The notes under the pieces are model-generated. The model did no database searches. It saw only the letters and a list, made by a program, of their open reading frames with translations, and had not been told where the DNA came from. A stretch of 64,000 nt of DNA from Uloborus plumipes (lineage: Eukaryota; Arthropoda; Arachnida; Araneae; Uloboridae): NCBI GenBank assembly GCA_038373865.1, contig JAXGGA010002828.1, positions 1 through 64,000 on the forward strand, written 5' to 3'. Both the position numbers and the translations under genes were made by a program. Below, in pieces: positions 11,835-23,301 of this stretch. Every line of letters begins with the position of its first letter. Position 1 is the first letter of the stretch.

Positions 11835-12472
11835 ACCGACTCCGAGTCCGCAAACATGGCGGAAATGCATGCTCAGAAAAAAATGACTGACTGGGCAGAC
11901 GATTTTTTGTTTATTTATTTATTTGTTTTGTTTAATTAATTGCTATTATTATTATTATTATTATTTTTTTTTTTTTTTGGCAGACGGATTTTTTTTTGGT
12001 TAACAATTTTTTTTTGTTAACAAAATTTTTTATTCACGAGAGCATTTTATTCTTTATTTATATTTAACAACTGGCAACGGATTAAAATTGAAATTCGAGA
12101 CATTTTATTAACGAACGAGTTTTTTTTCTTCCTTTGATAAAATGTGTTTTGATGTTCCTTGTACTATTATTTTATTTATTTATTTTTTCTTTTGAAAACG
12201 ATTGTAGAATTTTTCTACGGAAGAACAATAACAGTTACATTCTTTAAAATGTGCGACAAAACTTTGTTTATTAATTTATTTACTTTTTATGTGTCTATTT
12301 CATTTGATGAGAGGGGTATATTTTGCTTTTAGAAATCAGCTTTAAGTGCTAAAAAAGTGTTGAACATAATTTTTAGTGTCAGATAATCAAGAGAATAATG
12401 ATCAGATGCTAGAATGCCGATGTCGATTTACGGGAAAGTAGGCTCGTTTAGTTCTTGACGAAACTTCTTGTT
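11835..12472 (+). mobile_element. X family copy 2, left-truncated
   Basis: Begins inside the family at a CCGACTCCGAGTCCGCAAAC block, includes an (ATT)n tract (11944-11965), and ends with the right subterminal repeat ACGGGAAAGTAGGCT (12430-12444) followed by the terminal AACTTCTTGTT. The 3' hairpin stem is weakened here (GTTCTTGACGAAAC). The left half with the minisatellites is absent. Confidence 0.8.
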
Positions 12473-14424
12473 ACCTTTCTGTAAAGTCTTATTAATATAC
12501 AGCAACGAAGTTTCCAGTAGTTTTTAGTAAAATGCCCTACACTTTGAACATTTTTCTTCAATATCTACCAGTAAAATTTTTATTTTGACGAGAAAATGTT
12601 TTTTTCATTGAGGTTTAAATTTTCATGGAATGGCCCTTGACTTTAAAAACAACAGTTCATTTTTTGCAGTGTACACTAGTAATTCATTTTCTCATGAGCA
12701 ACTTTTCGGAATTCAAATGCACTGCCTTCATTTGTTCAGAGAAACACTTTCAGATAAAAGGTGCATGACGAAAAAACTATGAACAAATCACAAAAGTAAC
12801 TCTATAGCTATCAAGGAACTATTTGCGTTACAAGTTACAACACAGATTTTTTTGTTGCTACTAACAACGTTTATGTATTAATTTTTATACAATCCTAATT
12901 TTCAAGAAAAGTGGCTGGAAAAGGGGGGGGCAGTGGTGTAAACGACTTGAAGTAATCTCGCTTACTTTTGATAACCGTGTGATAAGCTTTTAAGTGTAGT
13001 TTCGTGTTAATGGCTCGTTGAAGTGTTTTTGAATTCCATTGAATAGTTTTCACATAAATCATTTTCGGAAAATAGGCTTTAACCGTGTTAGCTAATGATA
13101 ATAGAGCTATTTCAATACGCCAGTTAATCATTTTCTCGAAGGGTTCATTTATTACAATCATTCGTTTGAAATTGAGATGTGTTTAACGACTATGATTAAT
13201 GTTTCGGAAGTAAAATCGTTAACAGCGATTTGTGTTCAATCACTGGAAAACAAATATTAACGAATTTTCTGTTCCTCAATGTTCTTTTTGTGTTTCTTAT
13301 AGAATTCAAAGTGCTGAAAAAGAATATGATTGCAAAAATTTTCTATCACCCTGCAATTTTAAGAAATTTTATTCATACGTTTTGGATTATTTAGGCTATT
13401 CTATAAGAGTTATAAGCATATTACATTTTTCTTCGAGACGCATCTGACCCATATACACATATTTTTGTGACTTATTACACCTATAGAACATGTAAAAGGA
13501 GAGTCTAAACATAATTCACTTTGATATCCGCTTTAAATTGGGGGATGTCATGGAGGTCATGACATCCCCCTTTACGCTACTTAAGATTGCCTCAGCTATT
13601 TTCAGACTTAAATTTCAAGGAATTAAAGAGACACAAACAATCAGCTTTTGTCTGATTTTTTCTGTCCAAGTGTTACACTTATGACTTTCTCCCCCCACTG
13701 ATGCCTTATTCATATTGTAATGATGACCCCCTCCAAAACCAGAATCTGTCTTCTAGTCTTAGTAAAACCTTTAAAACTTCTACAAATTCAAGCAAGAACG
13801 AGTAAAAGAGCACATACAAATAATAACATTATAAAAGAGCAAAATTATAAATTAGCAAGCATTAAAAAATAGACAAAAACTTCGCAGAATATAAAATAGG
13901 ATAATCTATAGCATTTGAAATAGTATGCTACTAATGCTGCAGTTCATAAAACAAGCGCAGGAAACAAATAACGTTTAATGCGCCTAAACCTAAATTAAGC
14001 ATTTCCTGGGGGAAGGCTTTTATAGTATTCATTTGCATGATTTACTTCTTCGCAAGAGAAAAATCGATATCCAAATACTGCTCAAAAGCAGTTAATGAAA
14101 TCCTGAAAGGATAAATCGATTATACACATTTTCTGAAAGATAAGAGAGTCGCTACAACCTCGAGAAATAGCGACAGTTGTGTATTTAAAGAAGCGCATTT
14201 TTTTTTTTTTTGTGCTTTAAAATTACGCTAAACTTCGTTTCATATTTTATTTGACATAGTTATTCAGCAATTCTGCAAACCCCCGAATGTTTTCTTTTTT
14301 TTTTCTCTCAGTGAGCATGTAATCCAACTTTGCCTAGAAACTTGGGGTCCTTTTGGCTTTGTGATGAAGTGCAGGACTCGTCAAAGGTCCTCAGACTAAA
14401 ACCCGTCAAGACCTTTTGTCCGTC
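12473..14424. other. Long stretch without recognised gene
   Basis: Contains a fragment ATGGAATGGCCCTTGA near 12633 that resembles the end of the GGGTCATTC group, and the hairpin at 13540-13570. The short frames at 12895-13161 and 13232-13447 show no domain, no signal and AT-driven composition. Confidence 0.5.
13540..13570. repeat. Perfect 13-bp stem-loop
   Basis: GGGGGATGTCATG (13540-13552) and CATGACATCCCCC (13558-13570) pair perfectly around the 5-base loop GAGGT. Confidence 0.9.
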
Positions 14425-14483
14425 ACGAACCCTACTGTCCGTTGGTGAAAGCCGCGCTTAGCACTCGTGAACCATTCCACTTT

Positions 14484-14933
14484 AAATAAAATATTTTTGG
14501 AAAAAAAAAATAGAACCGACTTCAGTTCGAAATTGCTCTAAAAAGTAAAAAATAATTTTTTTCTTTGAACACCATCGAAACTACTTTTAAACATAAGTTT
14601 TGAAGTCGGCGCAAAAACGATAGGTAAAATGATATTTAACCATATTTTGCCAACATTTTTTCAGAGAAACCATTGAAAATTAAAAGCAGAATATTTGTAC
14701 CATTACACGAATGTGTGGTAATCAATGAAATGAATCCATTAAAATTTATATTTATAGTTGAATTGTAGTTGCGTATGAATCTATACATTGTTTTTGCGCC
14801 GACTTCAAAACTTATGTTTAAAAGTAGTTTCGATGGTGTTCAAAGAAAAAAATTATTTTTTACTTTTTAGAGCAATTTCGAACTGAAGTCGGTTCTATTT
14901 TTTTTTCCAAAAATATTTTATTTCATTCTTTTT
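14484..14933. repeat. Inverted repeat, arms about 135-140 bp
   Basis: The left arm 14484-14618 and right arm about 14791-14931 are nearly perfect reverse complements, including ACCGACTTCAGTTCG against CGAACTGAAGTCGGT and the block around TTTTGAAGTCGGCGC. The spacer is about 170 bp. It sits at the left side of the 1.34-kb insertion, whose right end (15808-15825) again reads TGAAGTCGGTTAA. Confidence 0.85.
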
Positions 14934-14989
14934 AGTGTAAATGCACTTAAAAAAATCAAAATATAGTTAAAAAACCATGTAGCTGTTCA

Positions 14990-15148
14990 AAAAAATCCTT
15001 GCAGACCTGAACTCGATCTCATTCCATCAGGAACTTCAACCCGACGCGTTTAACCACTTGACCATCGGGTCGCTCATTGCAGTAAGGATTTACGATAGCA
15101 CATATTGTTTTAAATAACATGAAATTTTAGTTTTTCGATTTCTTGAAT
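14990..15148 (-). repeat. tRNA-like SINE unit, copy a
   Basis: About 155 bp repeated at 15483-15642 as a direct repeat (about 90% identical). On the minus strand it reads through a Pol III-like region. In copy b the A-box-like TGGTCAAGTGG and B-box-like GATCGAGTCC are clear; in copy a they are TGGTCAAGTGG and GATCGAGTTC. The anticodon-arm-like stem is poor, so this is not a functional tRNA. Confidence 0.6.
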
Positions 15149-15243
15149 TTGACGTAACTGCAAGGTATAAAATACAGAATTTTATAAAGGTACAAAAATT
15201 AACATAATTGATTGTGTCTATATTTCTTGAAAAAATAATATAA

Positions 15244-15420
15244 GTGCCGCAAATCAAAAACCATTTATTGCCACAATCGATTCAAAGCCCCCAAAAATGG
15301 CGCAAACGTCCATAAGAAAATTCTACAGCATCGAAGGACCCCATTGCCAATTTTGACAAAGATCCGACCAAAACTGTCATTTTGTACCATAAAAAAATAC
15401 GGGGTAGATCCCCATGGGGG
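15244..15420 (-). mobile_element. Possible Helitron-related fragment
   Basis: On the minus strand a stretch containing GGTCGGATCTTTGTCAAAAT and GGGGTCCTTCGATGC resembles the corresponding segment of the Helitron ends at 10847 and 36662, at lower similarity. Weak evidence. Confidence 0.4.
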
Positions 15421-15482
15421 GATGTACCTGCATAAGGACATTGCAATCATTAAATCATTCAAAAAGAAAAAACATGCAGATG

Positions 15483-15642
15483 TTCAAAAAAATCCTTGCA
15501 GACCTGGACTCGATCTCATTCCATCAGGAACTTCAACCTGACGCGCAAAACCACTTGACCATCGTGTCGCTCATTGAGTTACGGATTTACAATAACACGT
15601 ATTGTTTTAAATGACCATGAAATGTTAGTTTTTCGATCATAA
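15483..15642 (-). repeat. tRNA-like SINE unit, copy b
   Basis: Second copy of the unit at 14990-15148. The minus strand shows a full A-box match (TRGYNNARNGG) and B-box match (GWTCRANNC), about 45 bp apart, as expected for a tRNA-derived SINE head. Confidence 0.65.
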
Positions 15643-15825
15643 CTTTTTTCTAGTGAACAAATATCGTCATATGAGTACATGGTACCTAAGTTACACCATC
15701 TTCTATCGATTAAAAAAAAATCGTTCAAATCGGTTCAGTAGATCAGCTGTTATGTGCGAACAAACAAAAAAAAAAGTATACGCTTTGAATTGAGAACCTC
15801 CTCCTTTTTTGAAGTCGGTTAAAAA
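15643..15825 (+). mobile_element. LINE-like 3' tail ending GAAGTCGGTTAAAAA
   Basis: Contains AAATCGGTTCAGTAGATCAG and a terminal GAACCTCCTCCTTTTTTGAA block followed by GTCGGTTAAAAA, of a kind I associate with 3' ends of non-LTR retroelements in arthropods. No coding sequence. Assignment is tentative. Confidence 0.4.
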
Positions 15826-16080
15826 GGGTGATGGGTTGTGAGTGGGAACTTTCCGAAGTTTTCAAGTCAAAACTTGCATTTGTTATCCTTTTGACATATT
15901 CAACTAAACTATGTATTTGAAATTAGCATCGCTCTACGTTGTTTGATACGGCCCAAAATGTTTCTTATTATTCTTCCCCTTATTGTTATCTTACCTATCA
16001 CCCCACTTTGGTAAGATCTGAGAAGACCTGATGCATGCGTAAAAACGCGGAAGGTTTTACCTTAGGAAATCAGACAATAC

Positions 16081-16545
16081 AAGCGTCGCTCACTTGCATT
16101 CATACTCTACAGCAACTGCTTGCTCACGGTTGCTGTGGAATTAGCAAACGGCTAGCTTAAACGAATCTATCGAGATTAGGGGTGAAGTAAAATTTGATGG
16201 CCCATGTTTCGTTTGTTTCAATCGGACTCTGCTTAATTTAAAAGGCAAACACATATCTTCAAAAACTGCCATCCCTGAAAGCTTATCAACGTTATTTATA
16301 AGGAATATATGTTTAATAATTCATTTTAATTTGGATTTTAAGAGAACTGAAAGTCATAAAATCACTTTCAGCTGCATTGAAATGACATCTGCATTCAGTT
16401 CGGTTATTGTCTATTCCAGACTGATGAGTTCATAATAATTATGAAACTTCAGCCTCCGGATGACATAACTTGGCTATCAGTATATCATTTATATAGGGAT
16501 CTTAGTAGTTAAAATGGCTCCAAATCTGTATAATTTCGTACTTAT
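16081..16545. other. Unannotated spacer
   Basis: No recognised gene or repeat end. Confidence 0.5.
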
Positions 16546-16959
16546 CCCGTTCCATCACAAGGCCTATCCCGTTCCGTCACACTAATAACTCGCAATAATT
16601 TTATAACTGGTAAATTATTTTTTACTCTCTGCATGCACATGTCTTACTTGATATATAGGTATTTGTTACTGCTAGTATTGATGATAGCACTTATTTAGTT
16701 TCGTTGAACTTTTTAGTTTCCTTTACTCGGAAAAAATTTCCCTTTCGTACGAGTCCCATTCCGTCACAGGCATTTCGTTGCATATTTTTAAACAATTTAC
16801 TTTAAAATTATTAAATTTTAGTATTCTACATTATGTGTACCACAGATACTTACTGTTGATACCAAAATGAATATTTCTAGTTCATTTTAGTTGTATTTAT
16901 GGAAACAAACATACCGACAAAAGTGCTCGAATGTCCTGTTCCGTCACATAGAATGGCCC
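16546..16959. mobile_element. TIR element B, right end of a GGGCCATTCTATG element
   Basis: The right terminus reads CATAGAATGGCCC (ending 16959), close to the GGGTCATTC termini of elements A and C. The interior repeats CCCGTTCCGTCAC or variants at 16546, 16568, 16754 and 16935. I could not locate a matching left terminus, so the start given is only the first internal repeat. Confidence 0.5.
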
Positions 16960-17008
16960 AGTTTCAATTTCAATTTTAAGACTGGGAAAACACAGAAAAT
17001 CACTGTAT

Positions 17009-18214
17009 GGGTCATTCTACGCTATTTGAATTCAGACGGCCAATGGAAAAACTTCATGTAAAACTGATTTTATTAATGTTTTTGTATGCAGAAGCATTAC
17101 AGACTATTATCTTTTATATGGACCACCCAATTAATTCACTGAAATTATTTTATTTTAGCATTTACAGCTGAAAATAGTCATAAATGTATACTCCCCTGGC
17201 CTGTCCAAACACTAGTTTTTATACAAACATGTTCGACGCTCAATTTTTGCTAACGTGGCATAATGTTTTTTGCCATAATCATACACTTACATTAATAGAG
17301 AAACCTATTTCATCAGTAAACATTGAAAAAATATTTATTATTATTTTAAAAAAATACACTTTTCAACGGGCCATATCAACAGTGTCACCTCCACCTGGCG
17401 AACTTCAAAGACTGAAATTTAGCATAAAAAATGCATACGAATGATGTTGATTGCGAATAACCAGTGTAAGGCTGAGTAAAGTTAAAAGCAAGCTAAGAGG
17501 TTTTAAAAAAATTCGAATATTATTGCATCGGTTCTTGTTGAAAGTGCCTCTAAGCTTACTGCGCCAGTCGCTGTAGTATTTCCCCTGGTAAGTATAACTT
17601 TTGATATTTCATCGTTAAATAAGTATGCGTATGTACAATGTAATGCTTATTGTGTGCAGACATCACGGTTTACTTGAAGTTCTGGTGAGAAGAACGCGTG
17701 ATGCTGTTTTTATAGGTAATTTGTGATTTTGTCACTTCTCTGGCGTCACCCCCCTGGCATTTTTGTTCAAAAAAAGGGTAAATATACATTAAAACTGCGT
17801 TAAAAGCATAATTAATTTCATTTTTAATCCTAATTGCCCCTGTGAAAGTAAGTTGAATGAACGTAAATAATGCGGGAAGTATTTTTATTTGGGATATGCG
17901 GTGCGACTTGTATGCAACATGTCGCATTTTCAGGATTAATTTTTTTCATTTTATTACAACGTGAAAATTTTTTTTGAATACAGGTCTTATAAGTGAAATA
18001 ATTGTAAATCAAACCAGAATTCCGTCAATAGTGTCACTCCCCTGGCAACGCATTTTCCCCTGGTATCGATAAACCCCCCAAAAATTGAAATTTCGTCTGG
18101 CCCTTAACACTACAATCATAAAAATAGCGGCTACTAGTGATATAATGAGTGTGAAATTGAACAGATTATTTTTTCTTTGGGGACACAAAAAACGCATTGA
18201 TCGTAGAATCACCC
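17009..18214. mobile_element. TIR element C (GGGTCATTCTACG ends, GTAT duplication)
   Basis: Left terminus GGGTCATTCTACG at 17009 and right terminus CGTAGAATCACCC ending 18214 match at 12 of 13 positions. Both are flanked by GTAT (17005-17008, 18215-18218). The interior repeats a TCACTCCCCTGGC motif in variants near 17190, 17388, 17577, 17743, 18030 and 18053. The element is 1206 bp with no transposase frame; short frames inside have no recognised domain. Confidence 0.7.
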
Positions 18215-18218
18215 GTAT

Positions 18219-19532
18219 AATATTTATACAGGGTGTCCACTCCAATCGTGGACCAATAGCTAATTTCTAAACCGTTAGAGATAAGCATATAGTTTATTTA
18301 GGAAAAAACCTCCAAATTACGAAAGGAATTTTGGGTCTCTTCAATGTTTTTCAAAAAATCAAATTTTGAAAGAGTTACGAAATTTAAATTTTTATACGTT
18401 CCCCAGTTCAATCAATCATATTTAGTAAAACATTCTTGACACTGTAATGTTTAAAACTAAAAAAAAAATCACTCTTCTACTGCAAAAATTGACCGAGTTA
18501 TGACGTTTTGAAAAATCAAGATTTTGCATTGTTTCATGACGTCATCGAAGGAGCGATCTCTCGATGACGTCATGAAACAATGCAAGTGTTATACTATAGT
18601 GGATCTAAATGACACGATACGCAAACGGAAGTGACGACAGGGCCGCCGAAAGGGTATGTCAGTCAAGTCCGAAACTAAGGGAACAGTCGATGTTGGGGCC
18701 CTGCTAGGAATTGGAAGAGTAGATCATGGGAAGGGGGATTGGCAATAAAACTAAAATGGAGACCACATTGACTTTCGGCTGCCTTGCTGCAATGTGTCTT
18801 TGCAAATGTTTCACAGTTTTGGATAATAAAGAGGTATTTACAAGTAATCTACACACATAAATTTACATATTATGTGACTGCAGTCAAATATTTATATGCT
18901 TTGCTGGGACGATCAAAAGAGAAACATAATATAACCAAAATAATCATTACTAAAAATTATTCAAAGCTTATTTATTTTCTTATTTCTGTATGACCATTTG
19001 TAAAAAGCTTACCAATTTTCCATTTTTTCATTAGTACCCGAAAAATCTTACCTGAAAAAAAGAGAAAAACACATTTTTCAGTTAAGCAATAATATAAGTT
19101 ATAAAGCATAAATTAGCTATTATTTCACATTTAAAGCATCAAGAACTAACGGAGTGTAAGGGTCTAAATTTAAAAAAATCACATAACTAATACAAATAGT
19201 AGAAAAAACACTCATCGATTTAGGGCAAAATATAGTACTAGTAGCCCTGATATGTAATGCTGTAAGGCCTGATTTGGAAAAAAAATCAATGAAAGCTTAC
19301 AATAGGTTTGAACTAGGCACGTGTTTTTCTCAAAAGTTCAAAAAGTTCACTTACGTCCCTTTGCTTCTCCCTGTCTCACTTTCTGCACTTCAAAATCAAT
19401 TGGTTTATATCTATTTCTGTTGCAATGTATCTGGCGACCATTCGCCAAATACCAACAGAAATAAAGATTAAATATTCCGCAATTTTACTTTTTCCTGTCA
19501 CAATAAGAATCTCTAAAAGCGTTTAAACGTAA
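18219..19532. other. Unannotated stretch with one strong hairpin
   Basis: Starts with ACAGGGTGTCCACTCC, a motif common at ends of dispersed repeats. It holds the hairpin at 18524-18585. No gene recognised; the frames at 18784-18993 and 19274-19471 are featureless. Confidence 0.5.
18524..18585. repeat. Perfect 25-bp stem-loop with CRE-like TGACGTCA
   Basis: Arms 18524-18548 and 18561-18585 are perfect reverse complements around a 12-base loop. Each arm contains the 8-bp palindrome TGACGTCA, the consensus CREB/ATF site. Confidence 0.9.
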
Positions 19533-20491
19533 CTAGGTGACCCGTGCGGAATTCCGCAAAAAAAAAAAAAAAAAAAAAAAACTCTAAACTTAAAATTTAA
19601 TGCGACAATTTTTATTGGCTTCATTTACACAACATCGCCATCTACTGCCGTCGTTCTGACAACTTTTCAAAAAGATCAAAGACACGTTCACTTTTACAAC
19701 TACTACAAAAGTGATACCCTATATTAAAATCAACTACCCAAGGCTACTACTAAACTAAATACTAACGTTATCGCAAAACTACCATTGTATTTTGAAACAA
19801 TAAAAGTTACAATTAAGGTTTACCGAGCTAAGCCTTGGCTTGAAATGTCGCATTTAAAATTGATTTGAACAACAATGTAACGATTTTAACAGTTGAGCAA
19901 AAAATTTAACTTTTTCAAACTTCAATCGCTTATAAGTCGCTTAAACGTGGATTTTCGAGATTCTCGTTACGCGGCGCTAGCGGAGAAACGTTCTAAAGAA
20001 CGCAATTTTTTTAATCTTTCGAATGAAATCAAAATGGAGACGATACGACAATTATTTCGCTAGATAGAGTCAATTTTGTGCCCAAAAATTGAAGTTCGAA
20101 TAAAAAACGAACCGACACTTTTTAGAGGGTGGGTCCAATTTTCGTCAATAGCCCGCGGGATAAGCTTCAAAATCATAAATTTTCTTGCAATTCGATAAAG
20201 AAATGAGCGAGTTTCGACCGGGTATAGGATTCGGCTTAGAGAAATAATATATGGAGATAGAAAATTTTCTAAAGTTATGCTTTCGAAAAAACTTTTTGAA
20301 AATATAGTAAACCTTTTCTCATTAACCTCAATTTGGCTCTGCCGATGTGAAGGAAAGAGGTCATATAGACAATTTTTAAAATCACGGGACGCGGGAGCGT
20401 CCCGCCCCGCCAAGAAAACCAAATACAAGCCTCCAAGAAATTTCCGTCGCCAATAAAAATGTAAAAGAGCGACTAGGACTGTTTACGCGAG
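19533..20491 (-). mobile_element. Helitron-like 3' end and body, interrupted by element W
   Basis: Read on the minus strand, the sequence ends with the hairpin core GCGGAATTCCGC (19546-19557), a short spacer and CTAG (19533-19536) followed by T, the standard Helitron 3' signature. Downstream of it (toward higher coordinates) the body is non-coding. Element W (20492-22359) interrupts it, and the sequence after W (from 22367) probably continues the same Helitron; I could not identify a 5' TC terminus. The minus frame at 20060-20428 has no Rep or helicase motif. Confidence 0.6.
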
Positions 20492-22359
20492 CAAGGCTTC
20501 ACTAGATAGCGTTTTATACAGGCTGCTTCATTTGATCAAAATCTTTGGGATAAAAACGGATACATGTCGCCTAGCGACATCTATCGAATTTTGTGGTAAC
20601 TAACATTATATACAAATCAGATAATAAAAGACAAAATTAAAATTTAATTTGTTGGCGACAATTTTACAATTTGGCATTCAATTCTATTTTATTATATTTT
20701 AACGTCATTTAATAGCTTGTTCGATTTGCTGGTTTATTCTGCATTTTAACGGCTTGTTTTAATTAGTTTGTGAATTATTTTTCATTTTAATTGATTCTAA
20801 TTATAATTAAACTATGAAACGACACTGGCACCGCAGAGCAATAAATGGCGATTTTGGAACGATAGTTCCATCAAAACTTTTGATGAGTTTAGATTGTCAA
20901 ATTAATTTATTTGGCGATTTTTTTACATTTTAATGGACATTTTGGAATGACTATGGCACTAATATCTTGAAAAGCACATCAAGAATTTGTTCTCCGTAAA
21001 GCTTTTGAGAATATTTCAATAACCGAGATCTTTGGTAGTATGTACGTTTCAGTTATAGGTACGTTTTTTAACTTGGCGATGTATTTTCTTACCACCTAAG
21101 CGAAGATTAAAATTTTAAGTCTGCATCGTCTTCATGGTTGCTTCTTTTCTCTTATTTTGCATTTTAATTTAAATTTCAATGATAATAATGGCTCGATATA
21201 TTTATTAAACTTATTATGTTACATGCTAATGGAGCTTTTAAAGTTGATTTGGCGAGTTTTTTTTTAAGAATTCTCACATTATTTCGCAGCTTTTTTTTCA
21301 GTTGGCCCATTATTTTACTTTCAAGTATTAAACGTATGTGTGAAATTAGAAACAAAAAAGGGAAGATTTCGGTGATTGGAAGTCTGGTTATCTTTCCCTA
21401 TTGGCGTTAAATCTTTGTGGCCAATTTATGAGCGAGGGAAATACTTCCTTCGCAAACATAAACTAAAGAGCAACAAAATAAAGTAATTATCGCCAAAAAT
21501 TTGGCAACCACACCAGATTCCCAATTATCGAAATATTATCAATGTGTGAAATTTAACATAAAAAGAACATTACCTTTTTCTTTTGTGTAAATGAAAACAA
21601 AATTTTACAGTTGGTCGTCGTTAAATTGTAGTTTTGTTTATTTTTTTCGTACTTGCTCTTTAGTACCAAGCGATTATATATGCTCATTTCGTTGTTACTA
21701 AAGAAATTAATATGTTTTGTTGTCAATCGTCTTTCCGTTGAACACCAATCGCTTCATTGCAGGGCATTCATTCTGGGGCATCAAAATGAAATGTCTCGAC
21801 GAATAGATTCGCCATTTATCGCTCTGATGGGTCAACGCTATCAAAATGAACATCTGAGCTTTTGCGTAGCAATTAAGATCGTGTGAGCAACAATAATGAA
21901 ACAAAATAGTAAATAGAACAATATTATTTCATTGCTACATTTTTATTTATCGGCTGCGAATATAAGCGTATATTTTATTAATGCAGAGATGTCAAAATTG
22001 AACGCCATTGCTATATGTTGCTAATTCGAAGAAAGTAAACAATGAATGAATGTCGTATGACTGAATCATGAGTTGCGACCAACTTTACCTGAAAAGTGAA
22101 TTTATTTCCCCTAAAAAGCAGTACTAATAAGGCCTTCGGCATCAATTCACTCTGTACTCCACTTCAGTTAACTATATCAATATTTTTTAACCCTTAAAGA
22201 TAGGATAAACATCACTTTCTACAGCAGAAACAACATGCTAATAAATGTAAACAAACATTTGGGTGGTCCTCATTCAGCGCTCTCTAGCTGGCAAATCTTT
22301 ACCATTGATGTTTTGAGTAATGAAGCAGCCTGTATAAAACGCTATCTAGTGAAGCCTTG
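20492..22359. mobile_element. Element W, 41-bp perfect terminal inverted repeats
   Basis: Both ends are a 41-bp perfect inverted repeat beginning CAAGGCTTCACTAGATAGCG. A 7-bp direct repeat ACGCGAG flanks it (20485-20491, 22360-22366). The element is 1868 bp. The interior is AT-rich with no frame longer than about 80 codons, so it is non-autonomous. A 7-bp duplication does not identify a superfamily; hAT or P-type (8 bp with one eroded base) are options. Confidence 0.8.
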
Positions 22360-22366
22360 ACGCGAG

Positions 22367-22830
22367 TAACCAAACCGGGGTTTTCACCCCTCTGTATCTC
22401 AGCCCCATAAAGATCCTTAGAGTTCATTTTTGGTATACTCAATCTCCAGCGGCCCCTGACGGCACATACTAAAGCAAAACATCCAGGACCCTCAGGGGGA
22501 GGGGTGATATATGTTATAAAATCGCTATTTTTCGCACTTTTTAAAAATTGTTTGACAGGGGTCCAGACTAAACGGTAACTCGGATTGAGCTCTGCTTTTG
22601 CACCCACATTTATTTTGTCCCAAAGCTCGGCATAGGGGGTTTTTCGACCCCCCACCCCCTCCTCCCTCGTTTTTATTTTCCGTATCTTTTCTCCCCGGGG
22701 GTCTTTAGTGTTGATTTTTGGTATGAATATTCTCGATGAGACATTGAGGACATTTTCCCAAAATTTACCCCCCGGGGTCATCGCACCCCGGAGTTATTAA
22801 TGCTTAAAATTGGTCCGATTTCTATCTACT
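22367..22830 (-). repeat. GC-richer repeat block, probable Helitron body
   Basis: Two related blocks, near 22398-22440 and 22680-22725, share TTTTTGGTAT and a GATCCTTAG/GTCTTTAG segment, showing an internal duplication about 290 bp apart. A 160-residue minus-strand frame runs through it and carries the same internal repeat (IPKINTKDPRG and IPKMNSKDLYG). I do not recognise a domain, and repeat-derived translation is the simplest reading. Confidence 0.4.
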
Positions 22831-23301
22831 AGCTCTGTTCAACATCTGAGCATTTATGTTTTCATTGTTGGGCCACGAGGAAAGAAAACTCAATGATTTA
22901 TAATTTCATCTGTTGCCAGTTTCTATTTGTTAACAAATAAAATATTTGTAATTGATTTTATTGCATAAGGCTTTTAAAAGGGATCTTCAATTTAGTTCAT
23001 TTTAATATGAGATCGGCAGTAAGGGTTGGGGTTTTTTTTTTAACTTTTAATTTAATCGTAGTATTGTTAGCAACTAGCTTTGTTTTGCGTCGGTTCGGGT
23101 GGTACATTGTGATTGATTTCAAATTTATCCTAGACTGAAGAAGATCCTTGAACTTTTGCACCAAATGAATGCTGCCAAGAAAACCACAGATGTCGGACCG
23201 CCAAGAAAAATGTTGAAGGGAAAAAAAACATGCAAAGTAAATTTTGAAGAGAAAAAAAAAAAAACAGGCAAAGAAATAATATTAATGCAAAAATATGTGA
23301 T
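22831..23301. other. Unannotated AT-rich spacer
   Basis: No recognised gene or element end. Confidence 0.5.

Larger units (their letters stand above)
14425..16080 (+). repeat. Dispersed repeat V, copy 1, split by a 1.34-kb insertion
   Basis: Segments 14425-14483 and 15826-16080 are similar, in inverted orientation, to one continuous block at 47757-48070. In that second copy the two segments are joined directly (…TTCCACT then GATGGGTTGTG), so 14484-15825 is an insertion. Identity is roughly 80% by eye. Superfamily of V is unknown. Confidence 0.7.

Noticed and set aside
22299..22781. 160-codon minus-strand frame
   Set aside because: Internal nucleotide repeat explains its peptide repeat; it crosses the boundary of element W, so it cannot be a native gene.
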